DNA of 64,000 nt from Podarcis raffonei (lineage: Eukaryota; Chordata; Lepidosauria; Squamata; Lacertidae): assembly GCF_027172205.1 (NCBI RefSeq), contig NC_070606.1:98404534-98468533 (forward strand). The letters are read 5' to 3'. The position numbers were made by a program, and so were the translations under genes. The notes under the pieces are model-generated. The model saw only the letters and a list, made by a program, of their open reading frames with translations. It was not told where the DNA came from and searched no databases. Position 1 is the stretch's first letter, and every line of letters begins with the position of its first letter. Positions 23,205-34,198 of this stretch are shown one piece after another.

Positions 23205-23800
23205 TCCTAGAATTACAGAGTTGGAAGGGACCCCAAAGCATCCCTCCAGCCTCTGCTTTAAAATCTCCAAGGAAGGAGCAAGGGTGCCAATTTGAATAAA
23301 ATATTGGGGGGTGGGTGTGTATGCCATTTGAATAATAATAATAATAAATAATAATTTTTAATTTACATCCCGCCCATCTGGCTGGGTTTCCCCAAGACAC
23401 TCTGGGCGGCTTACAACAAATAAAACACAACAAAACACCAAACATTAAAAAACAAGGTATCCTATACAAGCAACAAACAAACCAATAAATCAATAAAAAC
23501 CAATAACAATAATAATACTACTACTACTCCATGCTGATGCCCATCAACTTGGGGGAGCAGCCCCCTCAAATATTTTATTGGGGGGTGCAAAGGGACCTTA
23601 GACCCTATATGAAGGGGACTCCATTCCACTGACTGTTCCAATGTCCAACAGCTCTTACAATCAGAACATTCTGCCTGATGTTGAGTCTGAATCTTCCTTC
23701 CTGTAACTTGAATCCTTTGATTCAGATCCTGCCCTCTGGAGCAGCAGAAAACAAGCTTGCTCCCTCTTCCATGGAACATATCACCTCTTATATTTCATGG
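23205..23800 (-). mobile_element. CR1 3' end split by an L2 tail
   Basis: CR1 reverse-strand 3' end pieces lie at 23,205-23,280 and about 23,580-23,800; an L2 tail in minus orientation (ATAATAATAATAAATAATAATT to about 23,460) lies between. Confidence 0.65.
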
Positions 23801-24236
23801 GGCTGCCATACGTCTGGGATTTTCTGGACATATTGTGGATTCGTCCACTGAAAATAGCGTCCGGGCGGAAATTTCAAAAATTGGTTAAAATGTCTGGGAA
23901 AACCTGGTCGTATGGCAGCCAATGTTGATTCTTTGGCGAATTTCCTAAAAAATAGCTCAAAACCTCATTCTTCTTTGGAGATTTTGTGAAAAAAAAAGAG
24001 TCATTCTTGAGCAGAATTAGCCAACATAGTGCCCTCCAGATGTGGAAAGGAGATGGAGAGAACTTTTTTTAAAGCAGCAATTTGCATTTGACTTGTGGCT
24101 GCTTAATATGCATAGACTTCCCTATTCCTTTTTTATTTGTGAAGGTAGAATAAGAAAAGTGTTTCCTGAGCCTTGAATGAGCACCTGGATAGTATGGCGG
24201 GAAAACTGTCTCACCTCTTATTTATGTATCTTCCAG

Positions 24237-24367
24237 ACCAACACGTACCAAGCCATCCTAACCACTGATGGATACAGAACATACACGCTGTTCCTTTATC
24301 AAAACGGTGGAATGCAATGGGATTACAGAAGAATCGCTCCTGCAAATGTGCTGATCGGGTGGACCAG
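24237..24367 (+). CDS. MUC4: MUC4 exon 6: NIDO domain
   Basis: Phase 0 in, phase 2 out: TNTYQAILTTDGYRTYTLFL, YQNGGMQWDYRRIAPANVLI, GWT. NTYQAIL.TDG.R.Y.LFLYQ.GGMQWD is the most conserved NIDO core. Donor GTATGT. Confidence 0.95.
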
Positions 24368-24594
24368 GTATGTGCAGTTCCTTAACCAAAGGACATAGGT
24401 GGGCGAGCCAGGAATAGGAGGATTTGTCACTGGTGGTCAAACCCCTGTTGCCATGATTCAGAGACCTGTGCATGTTGAAATATGGGTATGTTTTGGATAG
24501 TGGCAGCCACTTGAGAGAGCAAAGGAATGTACACCTGGAACTGCTTCCTCCACTGCACTGAATGGGAAATTTTCAGATTTGCCAATTAATATAT

Positions 24595-24941
24595 GGGACG
24601 TAGGTGGCGCTGTGGGTTAAACCACAGAGCCTAGGACTTGCTGATCAGAAGGTCGGTGGTTCAAATTCCCGCGATGGGGTGAGCTCCCATTGTTCGGTCC
24701 CAGCTCCTGCCAACCTAGCAGTTCGAAAGCACGTCAAACTGCAAGTAGATAAATAGGTACCACTCCAGCGGGAAGATAAGTGGTGTTTCCATGTGCTGCT
24801 CTGGTTCGCCAGAAGCAGCTTAATCATGCTGGCCACATGACCCGGAAGCTGTACGCCGGCTCCCTCGGCCAATAAAGCGAGATGAGTGCCGCAACCCCAG
24901 AGTCGGCCAGGACTGGACCTAATGGTCAGGGGTCCCTTTAC

Positions 24942-24942
<1 letters not shown>
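24595..24942 (+). mobile_element. Sauria SINE
   Basis: Full-length copy ending GGGGTCCCTTTACAT, directly continued by a (TG)n run that probably grew from its tail. Confidence 0.92.

Positions 24943-24943
<1 letters not shown>

Positions 24944-24992
<49 letters not shown>
24944..24992. repeat. (TG)n microsatellite
   Basis: About 22 TG units at the SINE 3' end. Confidence 0.95.
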
Positions 24993-24994
<2 letters not shown>

Positions 24995-25638
24995 GAGGGA
25001 GACTTTGGCTCCTGCACATGGACTTGAAATCACGGGGCCAAACTACATATTCACCAATTTCTTGTCAAAAGTCCCAACCGGTGCCAGATTTACGTATAAG
25101 CTAAACAAGCTATAGCTTTTGGGGCCCCCCAAAAAATTTAAAGGGAAAAAAAGCTGGATGTACATTTCCAAAGTATAAGGTAAGGTCAACAATTACTTTG
25201 ATAAAATACATATTTTGTTATGTGCAAATGGCTTTAGATACCTATTAGATCCATAAATTACCATATAGCATATATTCAACACAAAAACAGTGACAATTTG
25301 TTGTTGACAAAGGACAGGTGGACATATAAAGGGCCCCATTACCTTCAGTAGCTTAGGGCCTCATCAAACCTAAATCCGGCCCTGATCCCAACTGCTGCTT
25401 TTTACACCTTTACAAAGAGTAGGGGGGGAGGTGGATGAGTTGGCTATGACTACTGTGAGATGTCAAGCGTGTGGAAGGCTAGCTCTCCCAAAATGTAATG
25501 CGGGGATGATCTCTTCTTTGAAAGGATTGCATTCAGCTACTTGAGATCTGAACGATCTCCTGGTTTGAGAAGGGAAAATATTGTGTATCCTTGGAAAGAT
25601 TAAAAAATCCGCTTTCTTCTTCTTCTTTTCTCCCACAG

Positions 25639-25727
25639 TGGTGACGGATATTTTAAAAACGACGACCTGATAACTAAAACGCCAGCTGAGAAATACCGGC
25701 CAGATCAAACCGAGGGCTACAACACAG
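25639..25727 (+). CDS. MUC4: MUC4 exon 7: end of NIDO
   Basis: Phase 2 in, phase 1 out: SGDGYFKNDDLITKTPAEKY, RPDQTEGYNT. Matches (S)GDGYF.N...........YRPD in MUC4. Acceptor CTCCCACAG, donor GTATGG. Confidence 0.92.
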
Positions 25728-25859
25728 GTATGGTTGACGCATCGCTAGAAACCCACTGGCACAAACAAACCAGATTCTTGTCCGCCTGCGAGGCTGCAAA
25801 GGGGTTCAAGAGAAGCAAGATACTTGCATTGCTCCACACACCTATGCCTCTGGCCCCAC

Positions 25860-25860
<1 letters not shown>

Positions 25861-25904
<44 letters not shown>

Positions 25905-26060
25905 ATTTTATTTATACCCCGCCCTCCCCGGCCAGAGCTGGGCTCAGGGCGGCTAACACCAATAAAATCACAGTAAAAACATAATAGGGGAAAAGAGAAG
26001 GGAGAGGGAAAATACAATTTAAAATACAGGTTAAAATGCAATTTAAAATGCAGCCTCATT
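25861..26060 (-). mobile_element. L2-type LINE 3' tail (second variant)
   Basis: (AAT)n at 25,861-25,903, then the reverse of TATAAATAAAATGTATTATT and GCCGCCCTGAGCCCAGCTCT. Confidence 0.8.
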
Positions 26061-26224
26061 TTAAAATAGCCGATAAATCACAACTGACATGTGGCCCCCT
26101 GAAGGTTGCTCAGAAAATGCCCCCCCTGATATCCTGTCAGGGGCCTGAAAGCCCCTTTGCGCTCGCAGAAAGCAAAACTCATACCCTCCAACATTTCTCT
26201 GATGAAAATAGGGATGTTCTGTTC

Positions 26225-26428
26225 CATCAACATCATCATGGCCATTTTATTATTTATACCCTGCCCAACTGACTGGGTTGTCCCAGCCACCTCTGGGTGG
26301 CTTCCAATGCATATAAAAACATAATAAAACATCAAACATTTTAAAAAACACCTTTCCTATACAGGGCTGGCTTCCGATGTTTTCTAAAGGTTGCATAGCT
26401 ACTTATCTCCTTGGTTCAGGGGTCGTGT
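26225..26428 (-). mobile_element. L2-type LINE 3' tail
   Basis: Reverse of the L2 3' end (TTTATTATTTATACCCTGCC...GGGTTGTCCCAGCCACCTCT) and the segment encoding the end of ORF2. It sits between two pieces of the element also seen at 12,002. Confidence 0.7.
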
Positions 26429-26591
26429 AACTCCGTGCCCTCCGACTTTTCTCAGATGAAAATAGGGGTGTCCTAAGGAAAAGCAGGACATTCTGGGACC
26501 AAATCAGAAACTGGAACGGCTTCTGTAAATCCGGGACTGTCCCTGGAAAAGAGGGACTCTTAGAGGGTGTGAAAATTAGAAGCTTCTAAAC

Positions 26592-26898
26592 CAGGGGTAG
26601 GCAAACTAAGGCCTGGGGGCCGGATGTGGCCCAATCGCCTTCTCAATCTGGCTGGCGGACGGTCCGAGAATCAGCGTGTTTTTACATGAGCAGAAAATGC
26701 ACCTCTGGGTTATTTGTGGGGCCTGCCTGGTGTTTTTACATGAGTGGAATGTGTGCTTTTATTTAAAATGCATCTCCAGGTTATTTGTGGGGCACAGGAA
26801 TTCGTTCATTCCCCCCCCCCCAAATATATAGTCTGGCCCACCACATGGTCTGAGGGACGGTGGACCGGCCCACGCCTGAAAAAGGTTGCTGACTCCTG
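26592..26898. mobile_element. hAT-type MITE
   Basis: Begins CAGGGGTAGGCAAACTAAGG, ends GGTTGCTGACTCCTG, and is flanked by the perfect 8-bp duplication TTCTAAAC (26,584-26,591 and 26,899-26,906). A reversed relative lies at 61,900-62,137. Confidence 0.88.
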
Positions 26899-27466
26899 TT
26901 CTAAACGGCCTCTTTCAAATGTGGTTTTGTTTTCTGGTTCTAGCATTGGGGTGCAGAGTTGCAACCTTTGGCCTTTAAGAACACAAGGAGTGCCTGCTGG
27001 ATCAGGCCAATGGCCCACCTAGTCCAGCATCCTGTCCCCACAGTGACCCAAAAGATGACCCTAAGAGAAACACTCAAGTTGTGTGAAGGAGGACTTCATT
27101 TTATCTGTCCTTCCAACATTCAGCTTCCTTGGGTGTCCACAAATTTTAGCAGCGTGAGAGGGGGGAAAACTCTTGCACCATTTTGTGAACTTCTATTTTG
27201 TCTTCTTTCACTCACTTTTTCTTTAAACCGCTAAGCCCCAAATGCTGCAACTGTTCCTCGAAGGGGAATTCCTTCGCCCCCTTGATCATTATGTCTGGCG
27301 TCTTCTGAAACTTTTCAGAGCAGTTAAAAGCTTCTCACTAAATTGGTGGTCCAGGTCAGGACGGGAGTCCCAACACACACTTGGATTATTCCGTTACGTT
27401 ATACCAGGATGATGGCAGATATCTGGAAGGAATTCGATAGACTTAGGGCCGCTAGGTGGGGATGTA

Positions 27467-27725
27467 CCGTATTTTTCGCTCTATAAGACGCACCAGACCA
27501 CAAGACGCACCTAGTTTTTGGAGGAGGAAAACAAGAAAAAAAATATTCTGAATCTCAGAAGCCAGAACAGCAAGAGGGATCGTTTCACAGTGAAAGCAGC
27601 AATCCCTCTTGCTGTTCTGGCTTCTGGGATAGCTGCACAGCCTGCATTCACTCCATAAGACGCACACATATTTCCCCTTACTTTTTAGGAGGGAAAAAGT
27701 GAGTCTTATAGAGCAAAAAATACGG
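27467..27725. mobile_element. TA-flanked MITE (copy of 667-925)
   Basis: Termini CCGTATTTTTCGCTCTATAA and TTATAGAGCAAAAAATACGG with TA on both sides; the best-preserved copy in the window. Confidence 0.88.
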
Positions 27726-27785
27726 TAAGTAAATTAAGCTTCACGCCCTTGATTTCCCTCCTGTTTTCTTGCACCCTCCTTCCAG

Positions 27786-27965
27786 GTGTGCGTGGTCTCT
27801 GGGTATACAAGCTGGACAGCCGCATCCGGGTGAACTACAGGCGGCGGTGCCTCGACTGGTTTAGCCATGAGGGGCAGCCATCTGCCTGGAACAAGGACTT
27901 GCCTCCCTGCCCTTGCTCTCTGCAACAGGGGCTGTTGGACGATCGCTTCTCCCGCAGCAAAAAAG
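27786..27965 (+). CDS. MUC4: MUC4 exon 8: start of AMOP domain
   Basis: Phase 1 in and out: GVRGLWVYKLDSRIRVNYRR, RCLDWFSHEGQPSAWNKDLP, PCPCSLQQGLLDDRFSRSKK. NYR..CL.W and CPCS.QQG..D.RF are AMOP hallmarks and give three of its eight cysteines. Acceptor CCTTCCAG, donor GTGCGT. Confidence 0.93.
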
Positions 27966-28215
27966 GTGCGTGGCCAGCCCTGCGACTCGGACACACTGCT
28001 TGGATTCAAGCCAATCTCGGACCACTGAATGCATTGAAAGCAACTCTCCAGTTTGGTTGCTGTGTGGCTCAAATGACGTTGACCCCATAGCTCCATGGCG
28101 AAGCATGTTTTCGTGCAGCGTCCACCCCTGCGAAATGCAAGAAACCTTGGAGAACCACTGTAGACAATGCTGAGTGAGATGGACCAGTGTTTTGGCTTGG
28201 TGTAAGGCAGCTTTA

Positions 28216-28567
28216 GGGACGCGGGTGGCGCCGTGGGTTAAACCACAGAGCCTAGGACTTGCTGATCAGAAGGTTGGCGGTTCGAATCCCCGCGACGGGG
28301 TGAGCCCCCGTTGCTCGGTCCCTGCTCCTGCCAACCTAGCAGTTCGAAAGCACATCAAAGTGCAAGTAGATAAATAGGTACCGCTCCGGCGGGAAGGTAA
28401 ATGGTGTTTCCATGCGCTGCTCTGGTTCACCAGAAGTGGCTTAGTCATGTTGGCCACATGACCCGGAAGCTGTACGCCGGCTCCCTTGGCCAGTAAAGCG
28501 AGATGAGCGCCGCAACTCTAGAGTTGGTCATGACTGGACCTAACGGTCAGGGGTCCCTTTACCTTTA
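28216..28567 (+). mobile_element. Sauria SINE
   Basis: Complete copy (GGGACGCGGGTGGCGCCGTG to GGGGTCCCTTTACCTTTA). Confidence 0.95.
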
Positions 28568-28647
28568 AGGTAGCTTTGCATGCCCATCCATTTCTCTCTG
28601 CATTGTCATAATTTCTGATGCCCCTGCATGGGTCCTCCTGCCTTGTA

Positions 28648-29345
28648 GATAATAATAATTATTATTTATTATTTAAACCTGGTCCATCTGGCTGGGTTTC
28701 CCTAGCCACTCTGGGCGGTTCCCAGCAGAAGATTCAAAATAGAATCAAACATTAAAAACTTCCCTAAACAAGGTTGCCTTCAGATGTCTTCTAAAAGTCT
28801 GGTAGTTGTTGTTCTCTTTGACGTCTGGTAGGGACGCGGGTGGCTCTGTGGGTAAAACCTCAGCGCCTAGGACTTGCCGATCGAAAGGTCGGCGGTTCGA
28901 ATCCCCGCGGCGGGGTGAGCTCCCGCTGCTCGGTCCCAGCGCCTGCCAACCTAGCAGTTCGAAAGCACCCTCGGGTGCAAGTAGATAAATAGGGACCGCT
29001 TTCTAGTGGGAAGGTAAACGGCGTTTCCGTGTGCGGCTCTGGCTCGCCAGATGCAGCTTTGTCACGCTGGCCACGTGACCCGGAAGTGTCTGCGGACAGC
29101 GCTGGCTCCCGGCCTCTAGAGTGAGATGAGCGCACAACCCTAGAGTCTGTCAAGACTGGCCCGTATGGGCAGGGTACCTTTGACGTCTGGTGGGAGGGCG
29201 TTCCACAGGGCGGGAGCCACTACCGAGAAGGCCCTCTGCCTTGTTCCCTGTAGCTTTGTTTCTCGCAATGAGGGAACCGCCAGAAGGCCCTCAGCGTCCA
29301 GGCAGAACGATGGGGGTGGAGACGCTCCTTCAGGTATACTGGGCT
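28648..29345 (-). mobile_element. L2-type LINE 3' end interrupted by a SINE
   Basis: L2 in minus orientation at 28,648-28,830, continuing at about 29,176-29,345; the Sauria SINE between them is younger. Confidence 0.85.
28831..29175 (+). mobile_element. Sauria SINE, second subfamily, inserted in L2
   Basis: It differs from the common form by GTAAAACCTCAGCGCC, CCGATCGAAAGGTCGG, a CCCTCGGGTGCAAG segment and the tail TCAAGACTGGCCCGTATGGG. The target duplication GACGTCTGGT flanks it. Same subfamily as 35,758-36,120. Confidence 0.9.
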
Positions 29346-29555
29346 GAGGCCCAATATACCTTAAGGTATGGCCTATCAGTGTTGTGTAATAATGGAGTTG
29401 GGGGATGTTTGAAGCAGTGATCCATGGTGTAAGGACAGAGGTGTATAAGAGGGGTCTTTTCAGCTGGGGAAATTTGAAGGGTTTAAGAACGGTGCCTTTC
29501 TTTTCCCCCCTCCTGAAGATCTGCAACGCAGAACTAACTTCTTTAACCTTTGCAG

Positions 29556-29705
29556 GTTTGCCGGACTCTCGCTTAACCATGCTGTATTCCTCTGCCCCAA
29601 ACAAGTACGGTGCTGGGGTCCGGTGTCTTTATAACAGCAAGAACCAGCTTGTGGAAGGTCACCAGGAAAGAGTCTGGAAGAGTTCGAGAAGCTCCCCCAA
29701 CAGCG
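29556..29705 (+). CDS. MUC4: MUC4 exon 9: AMOP domain, middle
   Basis: Phase 1 in and out: GLPDSRLTMLYSSAPNKYGA, GVRCLYNSKNQLVEGHQERV, WKSSRSSPNS. Carries the fourth AMOP cysteine (VRC.Y). Acceptor ACCTTTGCAG, donor GTAAGC. Confidence 0.9.
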
Positions 29706-30387
29706 GTAAGCTGTACTTTGGAGGCTGTGTAACGGTTATCTGCCTGAAGATACCTACAAGTTATCAAGTTAACAAGAGGTTGTAGGTGTTGGTGCAGGAG
29801 GAGGGGAATATATATATATATATAAATGGAGAATTCCCTGGGTGACAAGATCCCGGTTTAGGGCAAGTACTCTATGGTGAGAGAACCCTAGCAGAGATTT
29901 AAAATCACAAAGTGTGGAACTATAGGTTGTTAGACCTTTAAACTATGCCTTTGCGAGCTCCAAAACTTCCCTCTTCCCTCAGCATAGGAAAAGACCACAC
30001 GTTTTGCAAGTTTAAAAACTGTTTTACTTACAAACTCTTCAAAGGTCAGGTTCATGTGCTTTTCCATACATCAGTCAGAAAAGTTGCACAGGCAGTAAAA
30101 CCTGACCTAGTCAGAAAGTGGTAAAAGTTCCTAAATTATGGGCATTGGAACACAAGAATGGCTTGAGAGAGCTGAGTTCATCAGGAAGACTGGAAGGGAA
30201 ACAAAGGCTTGATTGTCTAGTTCCTTCCTGGGTGAGAGGGAGTGGACTTAGCTAAGCCTGACAGGACAGCTTACTCTATAGTATTAACCTCTTCATACAC
30301 TAGCAAGTTGGTTACATGAAGCTGGTTATCCCACAGCAGAACACAGCAAGTGTTTGTATCCCTAACTCTAGTAGACAATGAAAGAAC

Positions 30388-30650
30388 ACAAGCCCTACTG
30401 GATCTGGCCAATGGTCCATGTAGTCTAGCATCCTGTTCTCACAGTGGCCAGCCAGATCTTTGTGAGAGACCAGCAAGCAGGAATTTAGTGCAAGGGCACT
30501 CTGCCCTCTTGCCATTTCCAGCAAAAGATATTGTGCGGCATAGAGCCTCTGACTGTGAGGTGGAAAACGGCCATTGTGACTAGTGGTAATTGATAACCTT
30601 ATGAATCTCCCAGCAGAATCTCCCACCTTCTGTCCAAGTCAGGCTCTTGG
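30388..30650 (+). repeat. interspersed repeat, 'CTGGATCAGGCCAATGG' family
   Basis: A family beginning near GAACACAAG..CCTGCTGGATCAGGCC and CCTAGTCCAGCATCCTGTTC recurs at about 5,480, 6,140, 26,975, 41,265 and 49,080. I cannot assign it to a class; a LINE-derived SINE is possible. Confidence 0.55.
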
Positions 30651-30719
30651 TCTGAAATATTTCCAAATCAGGCTCTGATAATTTTCCTTTCCTTTCTTTC
30701 TCGCAATTCCTGTTTGCAG

Positions 30720-30839
30720 ACGAAGAGTTGAAATTATATGACTGGTGCTGTAACCAGACCGGAAACCTCCAGTTCTGTGATAAGTACAGCCAGAAAAGGC
30801 CAAAGATTGGCTGTGACGGATACAGGCCTTCAATCCGGG
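30720..30839 (+). CDS. MUC4: MUC4 exon 10: end of AMOP domain
   Basis: Phase 1 in and out: DEELKLYDWCCNQTGNLQFC, DKYSQKRPKIGCDGYRPSIR. WCC......C..Y.Q.RP..GC..YRP closes AMOP and completes eight cysteines over exons 8-10. Acceptor CTGTTTGCAG, donor GTGAGC. In mammals the next residues begin the VWD domain (GDPH motif); no such exon was found downstream. Confidence 0.93.
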
Positions 30840-31061
30840 GTGAGCACTCAATCTTTGCAAGGCAGGGACAGAGTCCTTGGGATCAATAGCAGACGGCGTT
30901 CATTCATTCTGCCATATCCACAGGATGCAAAATGGATTGCACATGTTTATGTTGTAAACAAAAATGGCCTTTTTCCCTTATGGGGTATCCAAGAGCCCAT
31001 ATAGAGTCCTTACTTAGGTTCCCTATTGGTAGGAGAAAATAACAGAGGCCAAGAACACTGT

Positions 31062-31484
31062 CCCACCATATCGTCCTCTGCCGTCCCCTTCTCCTTGTGC
31101 CCACCATCATTCCCAACATCAGGGTCTTTTCCAGGGAGTCTTCTCTTCTCATGAGGTGGCCAAAGTATTGGAGCCTCAGCTTCAGGATCTGTCCTTCCAG
31201 TGAGCACTCAGGGCTGATTTCCTTCAGAATGGAGAGGTTGGATCTTCTTGCAGTCCATGGGACTCTCAAGAGTCTCCTCCAGCACCATAATTCAAAAGCA
31301 TCAATTCTTCGGCGATCAGCCTTCTTTATGGTCCAGCTCTCACTTCCATACATCACTACTGGGAAAACCATGGCTTTAACTATACGGACCTTTGTTGGCA
31401 AGGTGATGTCTCTGTTTTTTAAGATGCTGTCTAGGTTTGCCATCACCTTTCTCCCAAGGAGCAGGCGTCTTTTAATTTCGTGAC
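31062..31484 (-). mobile_element. Bov-B (RTE) LINE 3' fragment
   Basis: Minus-strand frame MANLDSILKNRDITLPTKVR, IVKAMVFPVVMYGSESWTIK, FGHLMRREDSLEKTLMLGMM. 5'-truncated; open across about 140 codons. Confidence 0.92.
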
Positions 31485-32029
31485 ATCGTACCTACATCAC
31501 AGAAAAGGCGGTCTAAATCAGAAATTTGAACGTTGTTTTTCTCCTGTCGTTGTTTATCTCCTGTCTGGCAGGTTACTTGATTGGATTGCCTGGGGAGCCT
31601 GGCCAGTCTTTTGTAATGATAAATACTTAGTTCCTGGGCCAGGTCACAGGCTCACACCCTATTCAAACACAGACATACCCTTAAGACAGGATTTGTGAAG
31701 GAAAAGACAATGGGGAGGCCTTTCCATTTTCCTTTGACCTTGCAGAGAAAACATTTGGTCAGTTTGGGACAGTTTGGGAATAAAAAATGGTTCTAGGTCA
31801 GTCTTCCTGTGCTGATCTATGTACGTGCTTGGTTGGTACACTTATGAACATTTAACATATATCAAAGACCTCAAAATTCCTATCACATTTAGATGTGTGC
31901 AATTTTTTTTGAGGGGAGCTCTCTCTCTCTCATGCATAGTTTTAAAGTTTTCCTGCACCAATTCAAAGAACAAGCATAAACAATGACATAAGGAGGCTGA
32001 GCGACTCTGAGCTGCCCAAGGTCAGCCGG

Positions 32030-32514
32030 TGTCAAGCGTGGAAGTTCCCCTCTCCCTTCAGTAGCTCACAGATAAGAATTAACGTGCAGTTGATAGATTT
32101 ATAGTCCTTTTATTACAGCATCATGTTGCAAGCACAGACAACCCTCCGTAAAGGATCAGTTGCCTGCTCTGAATCCTCATTCCGACGTAAGGAGCAATCC
32201 AGTGGGAAGTTCCTCCCCCTCTTTTGATCTCTGATACGTTTGGACCTCCGAGTCCGTGGTGAGGGGGGTTCCCCCATACTTTCAACTGATGTGTCTCCCA
32301 GCCGCCCCCTCACTTTTGGATCTCTTGTCATTATCCCGTAGTTGGGTAACTCCTCCCTAATCTGTTCAGCTTCTAAGTCTGTGTCTGCCTCTCTCTCTGC
32401 TTCTGAAAACGCTGGAGGCGGGGGGCACACAAATATTCCCCCTCCTCTTTTGAGAGGAGCTGATCTGCCTGCGACTGTATTCCCCAGTCTTCGGATCCAG
32501 ACCATTCCCTGACA
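32030..32514 (-). mobile_element. solo LTR, unassigned family
   Basis: TGTCA/TGACA ends, near-matching 5-bp flanks (GCCGG and GCTGG) and an AATAAA signal on the minus strand near 32,110. No internal region adjoins. A 130-codon open frame inside it is most likely chance. It is a fossil of an LTR element of a family different from the CCAAT-repeat LTRs. Confidence 0.65.
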
Positions 32515-32545
32515 GCTGGAGATATTTTATGGCTGAAGGACAAGT

Positions 32546-33010
32546 TCATAGAATCATAGAATCATAGAGTTGGAAGGGACCACAAGGGCCATCGAGTCCA
32601 ACCCCCTGCCAAGCAGGAAACACCATCAGAGCACTCCTGATATATGGTTGTCAAGCCTCTGCTTAAAGACCTCCAAAGAAGGAGACTCCACCACACTCCT
32701 TGGCAGCAAATTCCACTGTCGAACAGCTCTTACTGTCAGGAAGTTCTTCCTAATGTTTAGGTGGAATCTTCTTTCTTGTAGTTTGGATCCATTGCTCCGT
32801 GTCCGCTTCTCTGGAGCAGCAGAAAACAACCTTTCCCCCTCCTCTATGTGACATCCTTTTATATATTTGAACATGGCTATCATATCACCCCTTAACCTCC
32901 TCTTCTCCAGGCTAAACATGCCCAGCTCCCTTAGCCGTTCCTCATAAGGCATCGTTTCCAGGCCTTTGACCATTTTGGTTGCCCTCCTCTGGACACGTTC
33001 CAGTTTGTCA
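32546..33010 (-). mobile_element. CR1 LINE 3' end
   Basis: Minus-strand frame [40 protein letters not shown] continuing as at 20,967, with the same 3' terminus. Confidence 0.93.
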
Positions 33011-33332
33011 GTGTCCTTCTTGAACTTGAAGTTGATCCTTCATTTCCTCCCTCCAAACCAGACATGGTTCTCTGCATGAGTTGAAGGCCCCAATGCAGGG
33101 GTAGTCAACATGGCGCCCTCCAGATGGACTGGAGGGCACCATCATGCTGGCTAGCCCTGCCCTACTGAATGAACTGACCAGCGTTCTCCAATATGTGGGG
33201 CCTGGGCACCAGCTGAGCTTCTGATTCTTATTCCTGTTGGTGAACCCTCTGCTGTCACCAACATACAAGTCAGGTGGATATATTGCGTGGCGTTGGCATA
33301 AGCCAGTGTTTGATCTTTTATTTTTTTAACAG

Positions 33333-33383
33333 CAGCGACTTCATCGGAAGAGAAGGTGGACAGAAAATCAGAGGAAGAGAGAG
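33333..33383 (+). CDS. possible MUC4 exon 11 (linker)
   Basis: TTTATTTTTTTAACAG and a GTAAGA donor bracket 51 bp, phase 1 in and out, exactly compatible with exon 10. It would add AATSSEEKVDRKSEEER. A tandem acceptor (AACAGCAG) would make one residue optional. No family support: hydrophilic sequence only. Splice signals and phase are the only evidence. Confidence 0.35.
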
Positions 33384-33597
33384 GTAAGAATGGGTGGGGT
33401 GTGCAGGAATACAGGGGATTTGGTGTGTGTGCACATGTTTGCATATAACATGTGCTTCATGTGTGGCATTTTACTTGCTTCCAAGTACGTAGAACATTTG
33501 CACTTAGTGAGAAAAAGCTTTTATGAAGAAGCAATGCAGTCCAACTTATTTAAGGGCAAAGCACCTTTTTACCTAGGCTTGTTAAGAACCTTTTATT

Positions 33598-34140
33598 TTA
33601 AATATTTTTTATTGGTTTTTGCAAGAACAAATTTAAAATAATGAAAAGAAAAAACTTTTAACATATCCATATATGAGGTGCTCTGAATCTCATAATTTCC
33701 CCACCGTTCCCTGCATGCGTCCTTAAAATACTTTCCCCCTAAAACTACGTATCATTACCTTCTCCACAGTTTTCATCTCTCTAAATTATCCATGTCTTTC
33801 GTTTCTTTACAAGTTATTTTTAAAGTCCAGCTAACGTTCTTATTTGTTTACAATGGTCTCCTAAATAAGTTGTGAATTTCCCCCGTTCTTTTTTAAAGTC
33901 ATTATCTTCTTGATTCCTGAGTCTCCCAGTCAGTTTTGCCATTTCTGCGTAGTCCAGCAGTTTGGCTTGCCATTCTTCCTTGGTCGGTACTGTTGGTTCC
34001 TTCCATCCTTGGGCTCGTAGCATCCTTGCAGCTGTTGTCGCATACATGAACAGTCTTTTCTGGTCTTTTGGGATGTTGGCACCTGTAATTCCTAATACAA
34101 AGGCTTCTGGTTTTTTGACAAATGTTGTTTTAAACATTTC
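33598..34140 (-). mobile_element. L1 LINE 3' end
   Basis: Minus-strand frame KKPEAFVLGITGANIPKDQK, RLFMYATTAARMLRAQGWKE and EEWQAKLLDYAEMAKLTGRL is the C-terminal end of squamate L1 ORF2, followed by its 3' UTR. Confidence 0.88.
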
Positions 34141-34198
34141 CCCCCCCCCAATTCATTGTATATCAGTTCCCAAAGAACCTAAGGTTTGCACTGTGAAA

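Larger units (their letters stand above)
7691..30839 (+). other. MUC4: MUC4 gene span: exons 1-10 (signal peptide, mucin domain, NIDO, AMOP)
   Basis: Ten exons with GT-AG borders join in one frame to 2,627 codons (7,882 nt, ending in phase 1). Order: signal peptide, a 2.2-kb-residue Ser/Glu-rich mucin region, NIDO domain, AMOP domain. The NIDO and AMOP parts follow mammalian MUC4 closely in sequence and order. In mammals MUC4 is a large O-glycosylated epithelial surface mucin continuing with VWD, EGF-like and transmembrane segments. Those parts are not seen here: only repeats and two weak exon candidates lie between 30,840 and the convergent MROH gene. The copy therefore either ends after AMOP, has lost or moved its 3' exons, or is a MUC4 paralogue. 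No frame break is seen in the ten exons. Confidence 0.9.

Noticed and set aside
32113-32505. 130-codon minus-strand frame
   Set aside because: It lies wholly within a solo LTR and has no recognisable motif.
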